6,412 bases of DNA from Thermoplasmata archaeon (GCA_021823085.1 JAKAPG010000095.1:1-6412); one strand, 5' to 3'. Shown: positions 1-5,886, counted from the stretch's first letter. The notes: generated by a model from the letters alone, not told the origin. Made by a program: numbers and translations.

Positions 1-1
1 G

Positions 2-523
2 TACGCCCGGGCGATGGAGCGGTTCGCGACCCCGACGGGGCTGCTCACCGAGCAGATCTGGGACGAGGACGACATTCCCAGCCTCGGGCTCCAACGCGGC
101 CGCCCCAGCGGTGCCGCGATGCCGCTCGCGTGGGCGCACGCGGAGTATCTTTCGCTCCTCCGGTCGATCGCGGACGGGAAGGTCTTCGACCGTGTTCCGG
201 TCGTGGAGGAGCGGTACCTCGGCCCCCGACGGCCACGCCCCCCCCTCGAGGTCTGGAAATTCAACCGGCAGATTGCGGAGATCCCGTACGGCTCGACGCT
301 GCGCGTGCAGGCGTCCGCGCCGTTCCGCCTGCACTGGTCCGACGACGGCTGGCGCACGACGAACGATACGATCGCGACACCGACTCCGATCGGCGTCCAC
401 TTCGTTGATCTCTCGCCGATGGATCCGGGCCAGAGCTACGAGTTCACTTTCTACTGGCCCGAGAGCGAACGCTGGGAAGGACGAGACTTCTCCGTCCGGG
501 CCCACCGCGGGAACGAGAGCTGA
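2..523 (+). CDS. GH15 glycoside hydrolase, glucoamylase/trehalase family (C-terminal part)
   Basis: The reading frame is open at the left edge (Y-A-R-A before the first internal Met), so this is the 3' end of a longer gene of 173 visible codons. Residues 13-21 read GLLTEQIWD. The Glu of this motif (codon at 50-52) matches the position of the catalytic base in GH15 enzymes, which hydrolyse alpha-glucosidic bonds with inversion. It is followed by a GRPSGAAMPLAWAHAEY stretch typical of the last helices of the (alpha/alpha)6 barrel in glucoamylase and glucodextranase. A small C-terminal beta-type domain follows (about residues 80-168, with LHWSDDGW and RWEGRDFSV), as seen in many bacterial and archaeal GH15 proteins. 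The N-terminal domain and the catalytic acid lie outside the window. The substrate may be starch, glycogen or short malto-oligosaccharides. Some archaeal GH15 members are trehalases, so trehalose is possible. It converges on the radical SAM gene with only 13 nt between the stops, so no separate terminator is visible. Confidence 0.9.
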   Translation, partial: YARAMERFATPTGLLTEQIWDEDDIPSLGLQRGRPSGAAMPLAWAHAEYLSLLRSIADGKVFDRVPVVEERYLGPRRPRPPLEVWKFNRQIAEIPYGSTLRVQASAPFRLHWSDDGWRTTNDTIATPTPIGVHFVDLSPMDPGQSYEFTFYWPESERWEGRDFSVRAHRGNES

Positions 524-536
524 GCGCGGAAACGAC

Positions 537-1583
537 TCAGGCCGGAGCGGCCCCCACGGCGGCGGCCGCCCGCGGGCGGCGCCGGCCGACGTGACCGAGC
601 GCGTTCGACACGATGCGGTCACGGACCATCCCGAGGTTGGACCACGAGAATAGCGATGGCTCGAGGTAGCAGGCGAGCGCGCACTTGTTGCAACTCTCGT
701 ACTTCGACCAATCGAACGTGTTCCACATATCGGCCACATCGATCTCCCACACCGGCGTCTCGCCCGCGTACTCGTGGAGCACGTAACACGGCATCACGAC
801 GCGGCCGCGCGGATCGATGTTGATGGTCAGCCAAGGCTTGCAGTGCCAGCTCTTGTGCTCGAACCACGAACCGATGATTGCATCGAAGTACTCCGGCGAC
901 TCGAGGATCGGCGCCCCCGCGATCCGCCGGGCGCGGATCGCCCGAAGGGTCTCCAGAAAGTCCGGGCCCATCGGACGGAGCGCGTCCGCGGTCGAGTAGT
1001 CGTAGGCGACCTGGAAGGTAATCTCGACACCGAGCGACTCGGCGAGGTCGACCATCGACTCCGCTTGGTGGAGGTTGTCTTTCGTGATCGTAGAGCTGAT
1101 GGCGACCGGTAGCCGCTCGCGGGCAGCCCGGATCCCCTCGACAGCGCGTTCGTAGGAGTGGGGAATCCCGCGGAGGAAGTCGTGCATCGGGCCGATGCCA
1201 TCGAGCGACACGAACAGCATCTCGAGCGACGGGGCGAGCTCGTCGATGCGCTGCTTGAGCAGCCAACCGTTCGTGACGAGCGAGGTGTGGAAACGGTCGT
1301 GGGACTCGCGAAGGATTTCGGGAAGGTCGGGACGGAGGAGCGATTCACCCCCCCCGAAGCCGAGGAACGATACTCCGGCGCGGACCAGCGCGTCCATCAT
1401 GCGAATCTCCTCGCTCACGGTGAGCAGTTCCTCGTCCTCGCGTCGCCAGAACGGGCACATTTGACACTCGAGGTTGCAACGGTAGAGGAGCTTGTGCCCG
1501 GCGATCAGGGGAAGCTTCTGGCCGCGAGCTTCCTTCACGCTTCGCATTAGACTTCGTAGTACGACGGGCTCGAAGAGGGCCAT
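537..1583 (-). CDS. Radical SAM protein with SPASM/twitch-like C-terminal cysteines
   Basis: 348 residues from ATG at 1583. The radical SAM cluster motif CX3CX2C is at Cys36, Cys40 and Cys43 (CNLECQMC). It is followed by GGGES at 77-81 (the glycine-rich SAM-amino-group motif, usually GGEP), TNG at 104-106 and SLDG at 126-129, all consistent with the partial TIM barrel of the family. The C-terminal part has five more cysteines, 248, 266, 298, 301 and 305 (the last three as CX2CX3C), in the arrangement of a SPASM or twitch domain that binds one or two auxiliary Fe-S clusters. The tail is Ala/Arg/Pro-rich and probably disordered. The protein is expected to be cytosolic and oxygen-sensitive. The substrate is unknown: SPASM enzymes act on peptides, sugars and cofactors, and no precursor peptide gene is seen here. 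A TTG three codons upstream (1592) keeps the same frame but lies inside the mirrored 9-bp motif, so ATG is preferred. It is divergent from the glycosyltransferase gene. Confidence 0.9.
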   Translation of the reverse strand: MALFEPVVLRSLMRSVKEARGQKLPLIAGHKLLYRCNLECQMCPFWRREDEELLTVSEEIRMMDALVRAGVSFLGFGGGESLLRPDLPEILRESHDRFHTSLVTNGWLLKQRIDELAPSLEMLFVSLDGIGPMHDFLRGIPHSYERAVEGIRAARERLPVAISSTITKDNLHQAESMVDLAESLGVEITFQVAYDYSTADALRPMGPDFLETLRAIRARRIAGAPILESPEYFDAIIGSWFEHKSWHCKPWLTINIDPRGRVVMPCYVLHEYAGETPVWEIDVADMWNTFDWSKYESCNKCALACYLEPSLFSWSNLGMVRDRIVSNALGHVGRRRPRAAAAVGAAPA

Positions 1584-1592
1584 GTTCCGCAA
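1584..1592 (-). repeat. TTGCGGAAC motif abutting radical SAM start
   Basis: Read on the minus strand, the nine bases TTGCGGAAC lie directly before the ATGGC of the radical SAM gene. The same nine bases precede the divergent glycosyltransferase start at 1761-1769 on the plus strand, making a perfect 9-bp inverted repeat about 170 bp apart. It could be an operator half-site or a shared translation-initiation element, or an ancient inverted duplication. The identity is seen directly; the function is inferred. Confidence 0.5.
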
Positions 1593-1711
1593 TACCGTAG
1601 TCTGGGTCCTCAGATAGAGCTTCGCGAGGCCGGCGACGCGTCGGTCGTGCGGGGGGATGGCCTACTATACCCGCGCGGCTTCGTCGATACGTCGCCTTCC
1701 GGCGTGGGAGT

Positions 1712-1735
1712 CGCACGGCCTCACGGGCCTGTGCG
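1712..1735 (+). promoter_or_regulatory. Leader hairpin upstream of glycosyltransferase
   Basis: CGCACGGCC (1712-1720) can pair with GGCC-T-GTGCG (1726-1735). This gives a nine-base-pair stem with one bulged T and the five-base loop TCACG. It lies 36 nt before the ATG, within the probable 5' leader, and its 3' arm overlaps the imperfect TGCGGGAAC copy. It might affect translation or transcript stability, or it may be incidental in GC-rich DNA. No known riboswitch class is recognised. Confidence 0.35.
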
Positions 1736-1760
1736 GGAACATCGTGGCGTTCGAAGGCAT

Positions 1761-1769
1761 TTGCGGAAC
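1761..1769 (+). repeat. TTGCGGAAC motif upstream of glycosyltransferase start
   Basis: TTGCGGAAC ends 2 nt before the ATGGC of the glycosyltransferase gene and matches the minus-strand copy at 1584-1592 exactly. A related copy, TGCGGGAAC (one extra G), lies about 30 nt upstream at 1732-1740, so this leader may carry two tandem copies. The motif contains no good anti-Shine-Dalgarno match, so a protein-binding role is at least as likely as ribosome binding. Confidence 0.5.
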
Positions 1770-1771
1770 CA

Positions 1772-3151
1772 ATGGCGAAAATGCGCCTCCTCGTGAACAC
1801 GCAAACGCCGCTCGTGCAATTCCTACGCAACCCCGCCGGAGCCCGGAGCCCGGCCTGGCCCGCCGAGGTCGACCTGACACGGCTGAAGGAGGGTGCCGAC
1901 TACCGATTCTCTCCGGGCGGCGTCACCCGGATGGTGTATCCCCTCATCCGCCGCCTGACGTCCGAGGGTGGCCTCGAGGAGGCCCACTGGGTCTCGCTCA
2001 ACCCGAACGCGCCGTCGACCGTTCGCCTGCCGGGCATGACACTGCACCACGTCGGGATCGACCCCGAGCGCATGGCCGGGTACGGAACGACGAAGGAAGC
2101 GATCTGGGCGACCGCCCACGGCATCGTGGGCAAGGGAAGTAGCGAGGGCCTCTTCTGGACGGACGACGCGACGGAGTACACATTCTACAACCGCACGACC
2201 GCGATGCGGATCCGGGAGCTCGATGCCGACCTCGATTTCGACCTCTTCTACATCCACGACTTCCAGCAGCTTCCGGTGGGCCAGATGCTGGGGACGCTGA
2301 AACCGAAGCTCTTCCGGTGGCACATCCCGTTCGATGTCGCCTCGATCCCCGATTCGTGGCGACCCATCTTCCGACGGTATCTCTCGGCCTACGACCGGAT
2401 CGTCGTGAGCAGCGACCGGTACCGCAGGGAACTCGAACGTCTCGGGCACCGAAGCGACGTCGTGCGGCTCTATCCCTACATCGATCCCGCCGAGTACCAG
2501 ATTCGGCCGGGGGCGGCCGAGGTGCAGGCGGTCTGCGAGAAGTTCGGGATCCCCCGGAAGGCGACCGTGGGCCTGGTCGTGGCACGCATGGATCCCACGA
2601 AGGGCCAGGACCGGGCTCTCGAGGCCCTCGCCGACGTGAAGGTCGCGCTGCCCGACCTGCGACTCGTCTTCGTCGGGAACGGGAGTTTCTCGAGCTCGAA
2701 GGGAGGAGTCGGTCTGTCCAAATCCGAGCGGTGGCGAGCCCGGCTGGAAGAAAGGGCAAGGGTCGCCGGGGTCTCCGATCGAGTCCTGTTCACGGGCCAC
2801 GTTACCCAAGCCGAGCTCGATGCCCTCTACGCTCGGAGCGACTTCACGATCCTGCCGTCGGTCAACGAAGGTTTCGGCCTGGTCGTCGTCGAGAGTTGGA
2901 TTCATAGGCGCCCGGCGCTCGTGACGGATAGGGCGGGGGTCGCCGAATTGATCGAGGACGGGGAGAACGGCCTGCTCTTTGATCCCGACCACCCGACCGC
3001 GCTCGCCCGTCAGATGCGCCGGATCGTCCAGGACGACGGAGCGTTACGCCGACGGCTCGTGGAGGGCGGACGCCGCAGCGCCCGGGCATGCTCGCTCGAG
3101 ACGGCCGCGCGCCAGGAACGAGAGGTCTTCGAACACCTCGTGGAGGCGTGA
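1772..3151 (+). CDS. GT-B glycosyltransferase, trehalose synthase (OtsA/TreT)-like, GT4-type C-terminus
   Basis: 459 residues from ATG at 1772 (a second ATG at 1781 is possible). The N-terminal Rossmann half has GGVTRMVYPL (49-58), a W-x6-Y-x3-N stretch (129-140), IHDFQQLP (161-168) and WHIPFD (183-188). These recall trehalose-6-phosphate synthase (HDYH, HIPFP) and the HD motif of TreT. The C-terminal half has ARMDPTKG (271-278), whose Arg272 and Lys277 fit the nucleotide-diphosphate-binding pair, then VGNGS, TGHV and NEGFGLVVVE (365-374), the EX7E motif of GT4 with Glu366 and Glu374. The enzyme should be a retaining transferase using an NDP-sugar. Trehalose or trehalose-phosphate formation is the leading guess; another glucosyl transfer cannot be excluded. 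No membrane segment is seen. The last codons (gtggaggcg) carry the Shine-Dalgarno of the next gene, so the two form an operon. Its start is mirrored by the radical SAM start across a shared control region. Confidence 0.85.
   Translation: MAKMRLLVNTQTPLVQFLRNPAGARSPAWPAEVDLTRLKEGADYRFSPGGVTRMVYPLIRRLTSEGGLEEAHWVSLNPNAPSTVRLPGMTLHHVGIDPERMAGYGTTKEAIWATAHGIVGKGSSEGLFWTDDATEYTFYNRTTAMRIRELDADLDFDLFYIHDFQQLPVGQMLGTLKPKLFRWHIPFDVASIPDSWRPIFRRYLSAYDRIVVSSDRYRRELERLGHRSDVVRLYPYIDPAEYQIRPGAAEVQAVCEKFGIPRKATVGLVVARMDPTKGQDRALEALADVKVALPDLRLVFVGNGSFSSSKGGVGLSKSERWRARLEERARVAGVSDRVLFTGHVTQAELDALYARSDFTILPSVNEGFGLVVVESWIHRRPALVTDRAGVAELIEDGENGLLFDPDHPTALARQMRRIVQDDGALRRRLVEGGRRSARACSLETAARQEREVFEHLVEA
3142..3146 (+). 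promoter_or_regulatory. Ribosome binding site of the MscS gene
   Basis: GGAGG lies inside the last codons of the glycosyltransferase gene, 7 nt before the ATG at 3154. This spacing selects 3154 as the start over the in-frame ATG at 3088, which lies deep in the upstream gene and has no such site. It also supports coupled translation of the two genes. Confidence 0.8.
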
Positions 3152-3153
3152 AC

Positions 3154-3957
3154 ATGACGGGATTCGGGGGGCTTTCGGGGTCCGACCTGATGCTGGCCGA
3201 GGTCGGTGTCATCGTGGCGCTCACCGCGCTCTTCGCGTGGCTCGCCGGCCTCGTGGTTCGCGGGCTGATGCGCCGGGAGAACCCTCAGCTCGCGTTCGCG
3301 GCGCAACGCCTCGCGATCGCCGTCGTCGTCGCCGTCGGTGCGGTCCTCGCCATCCAGGAACTGGGAGTCGGCCCCGCCGCCCTGCTGCTGGTGATCGGTC
3401 TGCTCGCGTTCGCGGCGATCCTCGCGGTCCGCGTACCCCTGGAGAAAGAGGGCGCGAGGTTCTTCGCGGGCATCTACAGCCCGTTCAAGGTCGGCGACAC
3501 CATCCGGGTCGCCGGCCACGCCGGCCGGGTGATCGAGATCAACGCGATGACCACCATCCTGCTGAGCGAGGACGACCACCGCATGATCGCGTTCCCGAAC
3601 TCGACCTTCCTCGGGCAACCGGTCGAGAATCTGACCCCGCATGCCTGGAAGGAGGTCGTGGTACCGATCACGCTCGCGGGTTCAGTCGATCTCGCGGAGT
3701 TCGAGAACGCGATGCTGAAGAGCCTCTCGAAACTCCGCCTCCGCCTCGACCCTCGCTTCCCTCCGATCTTCACCGTCCGGTCCCGCTCGGCCCAAGGAAG
3801 CGACGTGGTCCTCACCGTCATGGTCCGGCGGCCCGAGGATCGCGAACCGGTCCTCGCCGAAGTGAACCTGCGGGTCTCGGAGGAGCTGGCGCGCGGGCGC
3901 GCGGCCCCACCGAAGCCCTCGGCCCCTTCGACGACGCGGCCCCGAGACCTGAGCTGA
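3154..3957 (+). CDS. MscS-family small-conductance mechanosensitive channel
   Basis: 267 residues. Three hydrophobic segments lie at about 12-35, 53-68 and 74-93, followed by the MscS beta domain. The beta domain starts at SPFKVGDTIRV (109-119, family pattern PFxVGD) and runs through GRVIEINAMTT and IAFPNSTFLGQPVENLT. A soluble alpha/beta C-terminal region ends in a Pro/Ala-rich tail. Family members open under membrane tension and release small solutes on hypo-osmotic shock. This short form has about the same length as E. coli MscS. The pore-lining helix 3 differs: the usual glycine/alanine-rich GLALQxxLxN region is replaced by ILAVRVPLEKEGARFFAG, adding charge at the kink. The start is set by GGAGG at 3142-3146, and the gene lies 2 nt after the glycosyltransferase stop, so both are probably one operon. 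It converges on the helicase gene with a single base between the stop codons. Confidence 0.9.
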   Translation: MTGFGGLSGSDLMLAEVGVIVALTALFAWLAGLVVRGLMRRENPQLAFAAQRLAIAVVVAVGAVLAIQELGVGPAALLLVIGLLAFAAILAVRVPLEKEGARFFAGIYSPFKVGDTIRVAGHAGRVIEINAMTTILLSEDDHRMIAFPNSTFLGQPVENLTPHAWKEVVVPITLAGSVDLAEFENAMLKSLSKLRLRLDPRFPPIFTVRSRSAQGSDVVLTVMVRRPEDREPVLAEVNLRVSEELARGRAAPPKPSAPSTTRPRDLS

Positions 3958-3958
3958 T

Positions 3959-5239
3959 CTAGCGGCGCGGTCGGCCCGAGGAGCGGGGCCCACGGCCGCG
4001 GTCCGAATCGAAACGCCGTGGCGGCGGGAAACGGTTGCGACGGTCGCCTCCCCGACGCGGGGGACGCGCGCGACCGGCTCCCGGTACCGGTACGTCTCGG
4101 GCGTGGTAATCGAATCCGGGGATCGTGGACCGGGGTATCGGCATACCGATCAGGCGCTCGACCTGGCGAAGGTCCGGCTCTTCCTCCGGCGACACCAACG
4201 TGTAGGCGTCGCCGCGCTGCTGGGCCCGGGCGGTCCTTCCGACCCGATGCACGTAGACTTCGGGCTCGTTCGGGACGTCGAAGTTCACCACGTGGCTCAC
4301 GTCCTTTACGTCGATCCCGCGTGCGGCGATGTCCGTTGCGACCAGCACGCGGTGGTGGCCTGAACGGAACCCCTCGAGCGCCGCGATCCGCTGGTTCTGG
4401 CTCCGGTTGCCGTGGATGACCGCCGCCGAGATGCCGGCACGCTCGAGTTGCCGGACGAGGTGGTCGGCCCTGTGCTTTGTCCGGGTGAACACCAGCACGC
4501 TCGTCATCATGGCGTCCCGGAGGAGCTCGATCAAGAGACCGGCCTTGCGCTGCGCCGGAACGGGCAGGGCGAGGTGGGAGACACCGACAGCCGCGACCGT
4601 GGTTTCTGCCACTTGAACGAGCTTCGGATCTCGGAGGAAATCCCGGGAGAGGCGAACCACCTCCGGAGGCATCGTCGCCGAGAAGAGGAGGGTCTGTCGC
4701 TCGCGGGGAAGCCGGCCCAGGATCCGTCGAACGTCGGGCAGGAATCCCATGTCCAGCATCCGATCCGCTTCGTCCAGCACTAGGATCTTGAGCCAGCGGA
4801 AGTCGACATGGCCCCGCTGCATGTGGTCGAGGAGGCGGCCCGGCGTCGCGATGACGACCTCCGCACGACCGGCAAGGCCGCGCTCCTGCTCGAGCATACC
4901 GACCCCGCCGTACACGGCGATGCCGCGCAGGGACGTGTGACCCGCCAGTTGCTTGAGGAAGCGTTCCGCCTGCACGGCCAGCTCCCGGGTCGGGGTCAGA
5001 ACGAGCGCGTAGATGCGTCCCGGAGGTTGCTCAAGAAGCCGCTCCAGAATCGGGAGGAGGAACGCGGCGGTCTTTCCGGTCCCCGTCTGGGACGTGCCGA
5101 TGATATCCCGTCCCAAGACCGCGGGCGGGATCGCACCCCGCTGGATCGCGGTCGGGGTTCGGTATCCGATCTGCTCGATGCCGCGCTGCAAGCGCGCATG
5201 GAGCGGGAGGTCATGGAATGTCGACTCTTCTTCGCCCAA
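3959..5239 (-). CDS. DEAD-box ATP-dependent RNA helicase (RhlE-like)
   Basis: 426 residues with the full DEAD-box set in order: Q motif GYRTPTAIQ (25-33) with an upstream Phe8, motif I SQTGTGKT (50-57), Ia PTRELA (83-88), Ib TPGR (132-135), II DEAD (156-159), III SAT (187-189), IV VLVFTRT (248-254), V ATDIAARGID (301-310) and VI HRVGRTAR (331-338). STIPGFDY (371-378) follows and recalls RhlE-type enzymes. Residues from about 380 to 426 form a basic Arg/Gly/Pro-rich tail likely to bind RNA. The role is ATP-driven RNA duplex unwinding in ribosome assembly or RNA decay, often important in the cold. The start is TTG at 5239, preceded by a GGGAAGGG purine run. No ATG or GTG lies in frame between this TTG and about 5395, and the Q motif sits at the normal distance from it. 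The gene is transcribed alone, apparently from the 5240-5463 gap. Confidence 0.95.
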   Translation of the reverse strand: MGEEESTFHDLPLHARLQRGIEQIGYRTPTAIQRGAIPPAVLGRDIIGTSQTGTGKTAAFLLPILERLLEQPPGRIYALVLTPTRELAVQAERFLKQLAGHTSLRGIAVYGGVGMLEQERGLAGRAEVVIATPGRLLDHMQRGHVDFRWLKILVLDEADRMLDMGFLPDVRRILGRLPRERQTLLFSATMPPEVVRLSRDFLRDPKLVQVAETTVAAVGVSHLALPVPAQRKAGLLIELLRDAMMTSVLVFTRTKHRADHLVRQLERAGISAAVIHGNRSQNQRIAALEGFRSGHHRVLVATDIAARGIDVKDVSHVVNFDVPNEPEVYVHRVGRTARAQQRGDAYTLVSPEEEPDLRQVERLIGMPIPRSTIPGFDYHARDVPVPGAGRARPPRRGGDRRNRFPPPRRFDSDRGRGPRSSGRPRR

Positions 5240-5326
5240 GGGACCCTTCCCGGAGCGCGAGTTGGGCGAGGGGATAGCGTTGGCTACCGCTTCGGGCGCT
5301 CGAAAGCATCGGGATCGGCGTCGCGT

Positions 5327-5343
5327 GCGGTACCGGGTACCGC
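5327..5343. repeat. Perfect 8-bp inverted repeat (candidate operator)
   Basis: GCGGTACC (5327-5334), one base G, then GGTACCGC (5336-5343) form a near-continuous palindrome 88-104 nt upstream of the helicase TTG start. Its symmetry fits a dimeric regulator site. As RNA it could fold only with a loop of a few bases after opening the inner pairs. No known regulator consensus is recognised. Confidence 0.45.
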
Positions 5344-5453
5344 CGAAGAGCCCGCAGGCGGGACTGTTTCTGAGCAGGGTAGGGACGCGTAGCCGGCTCG
5401 GCCCTTCCAGGGGGTCGAGGTAGGACCCTCACCCTCCCGAGAAGCGAGTGGAG

Positions 5454-5463
5454 AAGGAGGTGA
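5454..5463 (+). promoter_or_regulatory. Full-length Shine-Dalgarno AAGGAGGTGA
   Basis: AAGGAGGTGA is an uninterrupted match to the 3' tail of 16S rRNA and is the best ribosome binding site in the window. ATG codons in one frame follow at 5464 (3 nt after GGAGG) and 5473 (12 nt after GGAGG). Neither spacing is ideal, so the true start is uncertain. It shows that the following reading frame is, or recently was, translated. Confidence 0.75.
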
Positions 5464-5840
5464 ATGCAGAGGATGGCGAATCCAACGGAGCGGAACCTGG
5501 CCTACGGCTTTGGGTGCCTCGGCGGAGTCGTCCTGATGATTGCGTCGGCGATCGTCGGAGCGATCACGGCCGGTATCGGCCCGGGGCCGGTCCCATCGCC
5601 GTCGCCGGAGCGGTCGAAGCGGACGTGGTCCTGTTCGTGCTGGGCGGTCTCATCCTTCGTTTCGGCTACTTGGGGCGGAAGGGCTGGAGCGAGCACCCGG
5701 TCACCGGTCGGTCTCCTTCTGGTCGTCCCGGCGGCCGTAGGGCGGGGTCTCCTGGGCCCCCGGGTGCGGGCGCGTTCCCGCGGGTCGCGGCGATCTGCAC
5801 CCTGGTCGCGGGGCTGCTCTTCCGGATCGAGCGGGTCACG
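5464..5840 (+). pseudogene. Small multi-helix membrane protein, frame disrupted
   Basis: The gene begins with an ideal Shine-Dalgarno and ATG at 5464 or 5473 (MANPTERNLAYGF...). A first membrane segment follows at 5497-5577. The frame then turns into Ser/Arg-rich sequence unlike a protein, while the next frame (codons beginning at positions divisible by three) carries a second segment, DVVLFVLGGLILRFGYLG, at 5622-5675. A third segment (VGLLLVVPAAV) lies back in the first frame at about 5707-5754. A fourth (VAAICTLVAGLLFRI) lies in the second frame at 5784-5828. Second-codon-position T enrichment and GC-rich third positions follow this frame path. One base missing in the GGGG run at 5583-5586 would join the first two segments. 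A four-helix protein broken by about three single-base shifts is the simplest reading. Either decay or assembly error could cause it. The family is not recognised, and the 3' end is unclear because the last frame stays open to 5972. Confidence 0.5.
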
Positions 5841-5841
5841 G

Positions 5842-5859
5842 GCGCGGTTCGCGCGGTTC
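5842..5859 (+). repeat. Tandem 9-bp repeat GCGCGGTTC x2
   Basis: GCGCGGTTC occurs twice back to back (5842-5850 and 5851-5859), just after the fourth hydrophobic segment of the broken gene. It may be slippage debris in non-coding DNA. If still coding, it reads A-V-R twice. Confidence 0.5.
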
Positions 5860-5860
5860 G

Positions 5861-5875
5861 CTCGGCCGTGCCGAG
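5861..5875. other. Small hairpin
   Basis: CTCGGC (5861-5866) and GCCGAG (5870-5875) form a 6-bp stem with loop CGT. It directly follows the tandem repeat and is not followed by a T-run, so it is a weak terminator candidate on either strand. Confidence 0.35.
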
Positions 5876-5886
5876 TCAGGACCGCA

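Larger units (their letters stand above)
1593..1771. promoter_or_regulatory. Divergent control region between radical SAM and glycosyltransferase genes
   Basis: This 179-nt gap must hold the promoters of both divergent genes. The only clearly AT-rich patch is TACTATAC at about 1663-1670. It could act as a TATA box (archaeal reading) or a -10-like element (bacterial reading) for either strand, since its complement reads GTATAGTA. It lies about 100 nt upstream of the glycosyltransferase ATG and about 80 nt upstream of the radical SAM ATG, which would give leaders of several tens of nucleotides. No strong Shine-Dalgarno precedes either start. The promoter assignment is an inference from base composition alone. 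Confidence 0.45.
5240..5463. promoter_or_regulatory. Divergent intergenic region upstream of helicase and membrane-protein gene
   Basis: This 224-nt gap holds no convincing gene. It must contain the helicase promoter (minus strand) and the promoter of the gene starting at 5464. No clear TATA box or -35/-10 pair is seen on either strand. Visible structure is a perfect inverted repeat at 5327-5343, a small CCCGC/GCGGG hairpin near 5349-5361, and the strong ribosome binding site at the right end. Confidence 0.4.

Noticed and set aside
1583..1592. TTG at 1592 as the radical SAM start
   Set aside because: It belongs to the TTGCGGAAC motif duplicated at the divergent start, and an ATG follows three codons later; only three residues are affected.
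1823..2992. A 389-residue open frame antisense to the glycosyltransferase
   Set aside because: It is charged, repetitive in Arg/Glu/Asp/Pro and shows no family motif; it is a codon-bias shadow of a clearly real gene on the other strand.
3088..3153. An earlier in-frame ATG for the MscS gene, adding 22 residues
   Set aside because: It lies inside the glycosyltransferase gene, adds an Arg/Gly-rich stretch unlike an MscS N-terminus, and lacks the good ribosome binding site that precedes 3154.
4808..5392. A 194-residue plus-strand open frame opposite the helicase
   Set aside because: It overlaps the conserved helicase motifs on the other strand and has no recognisable domain, so it is an antisense shadow.
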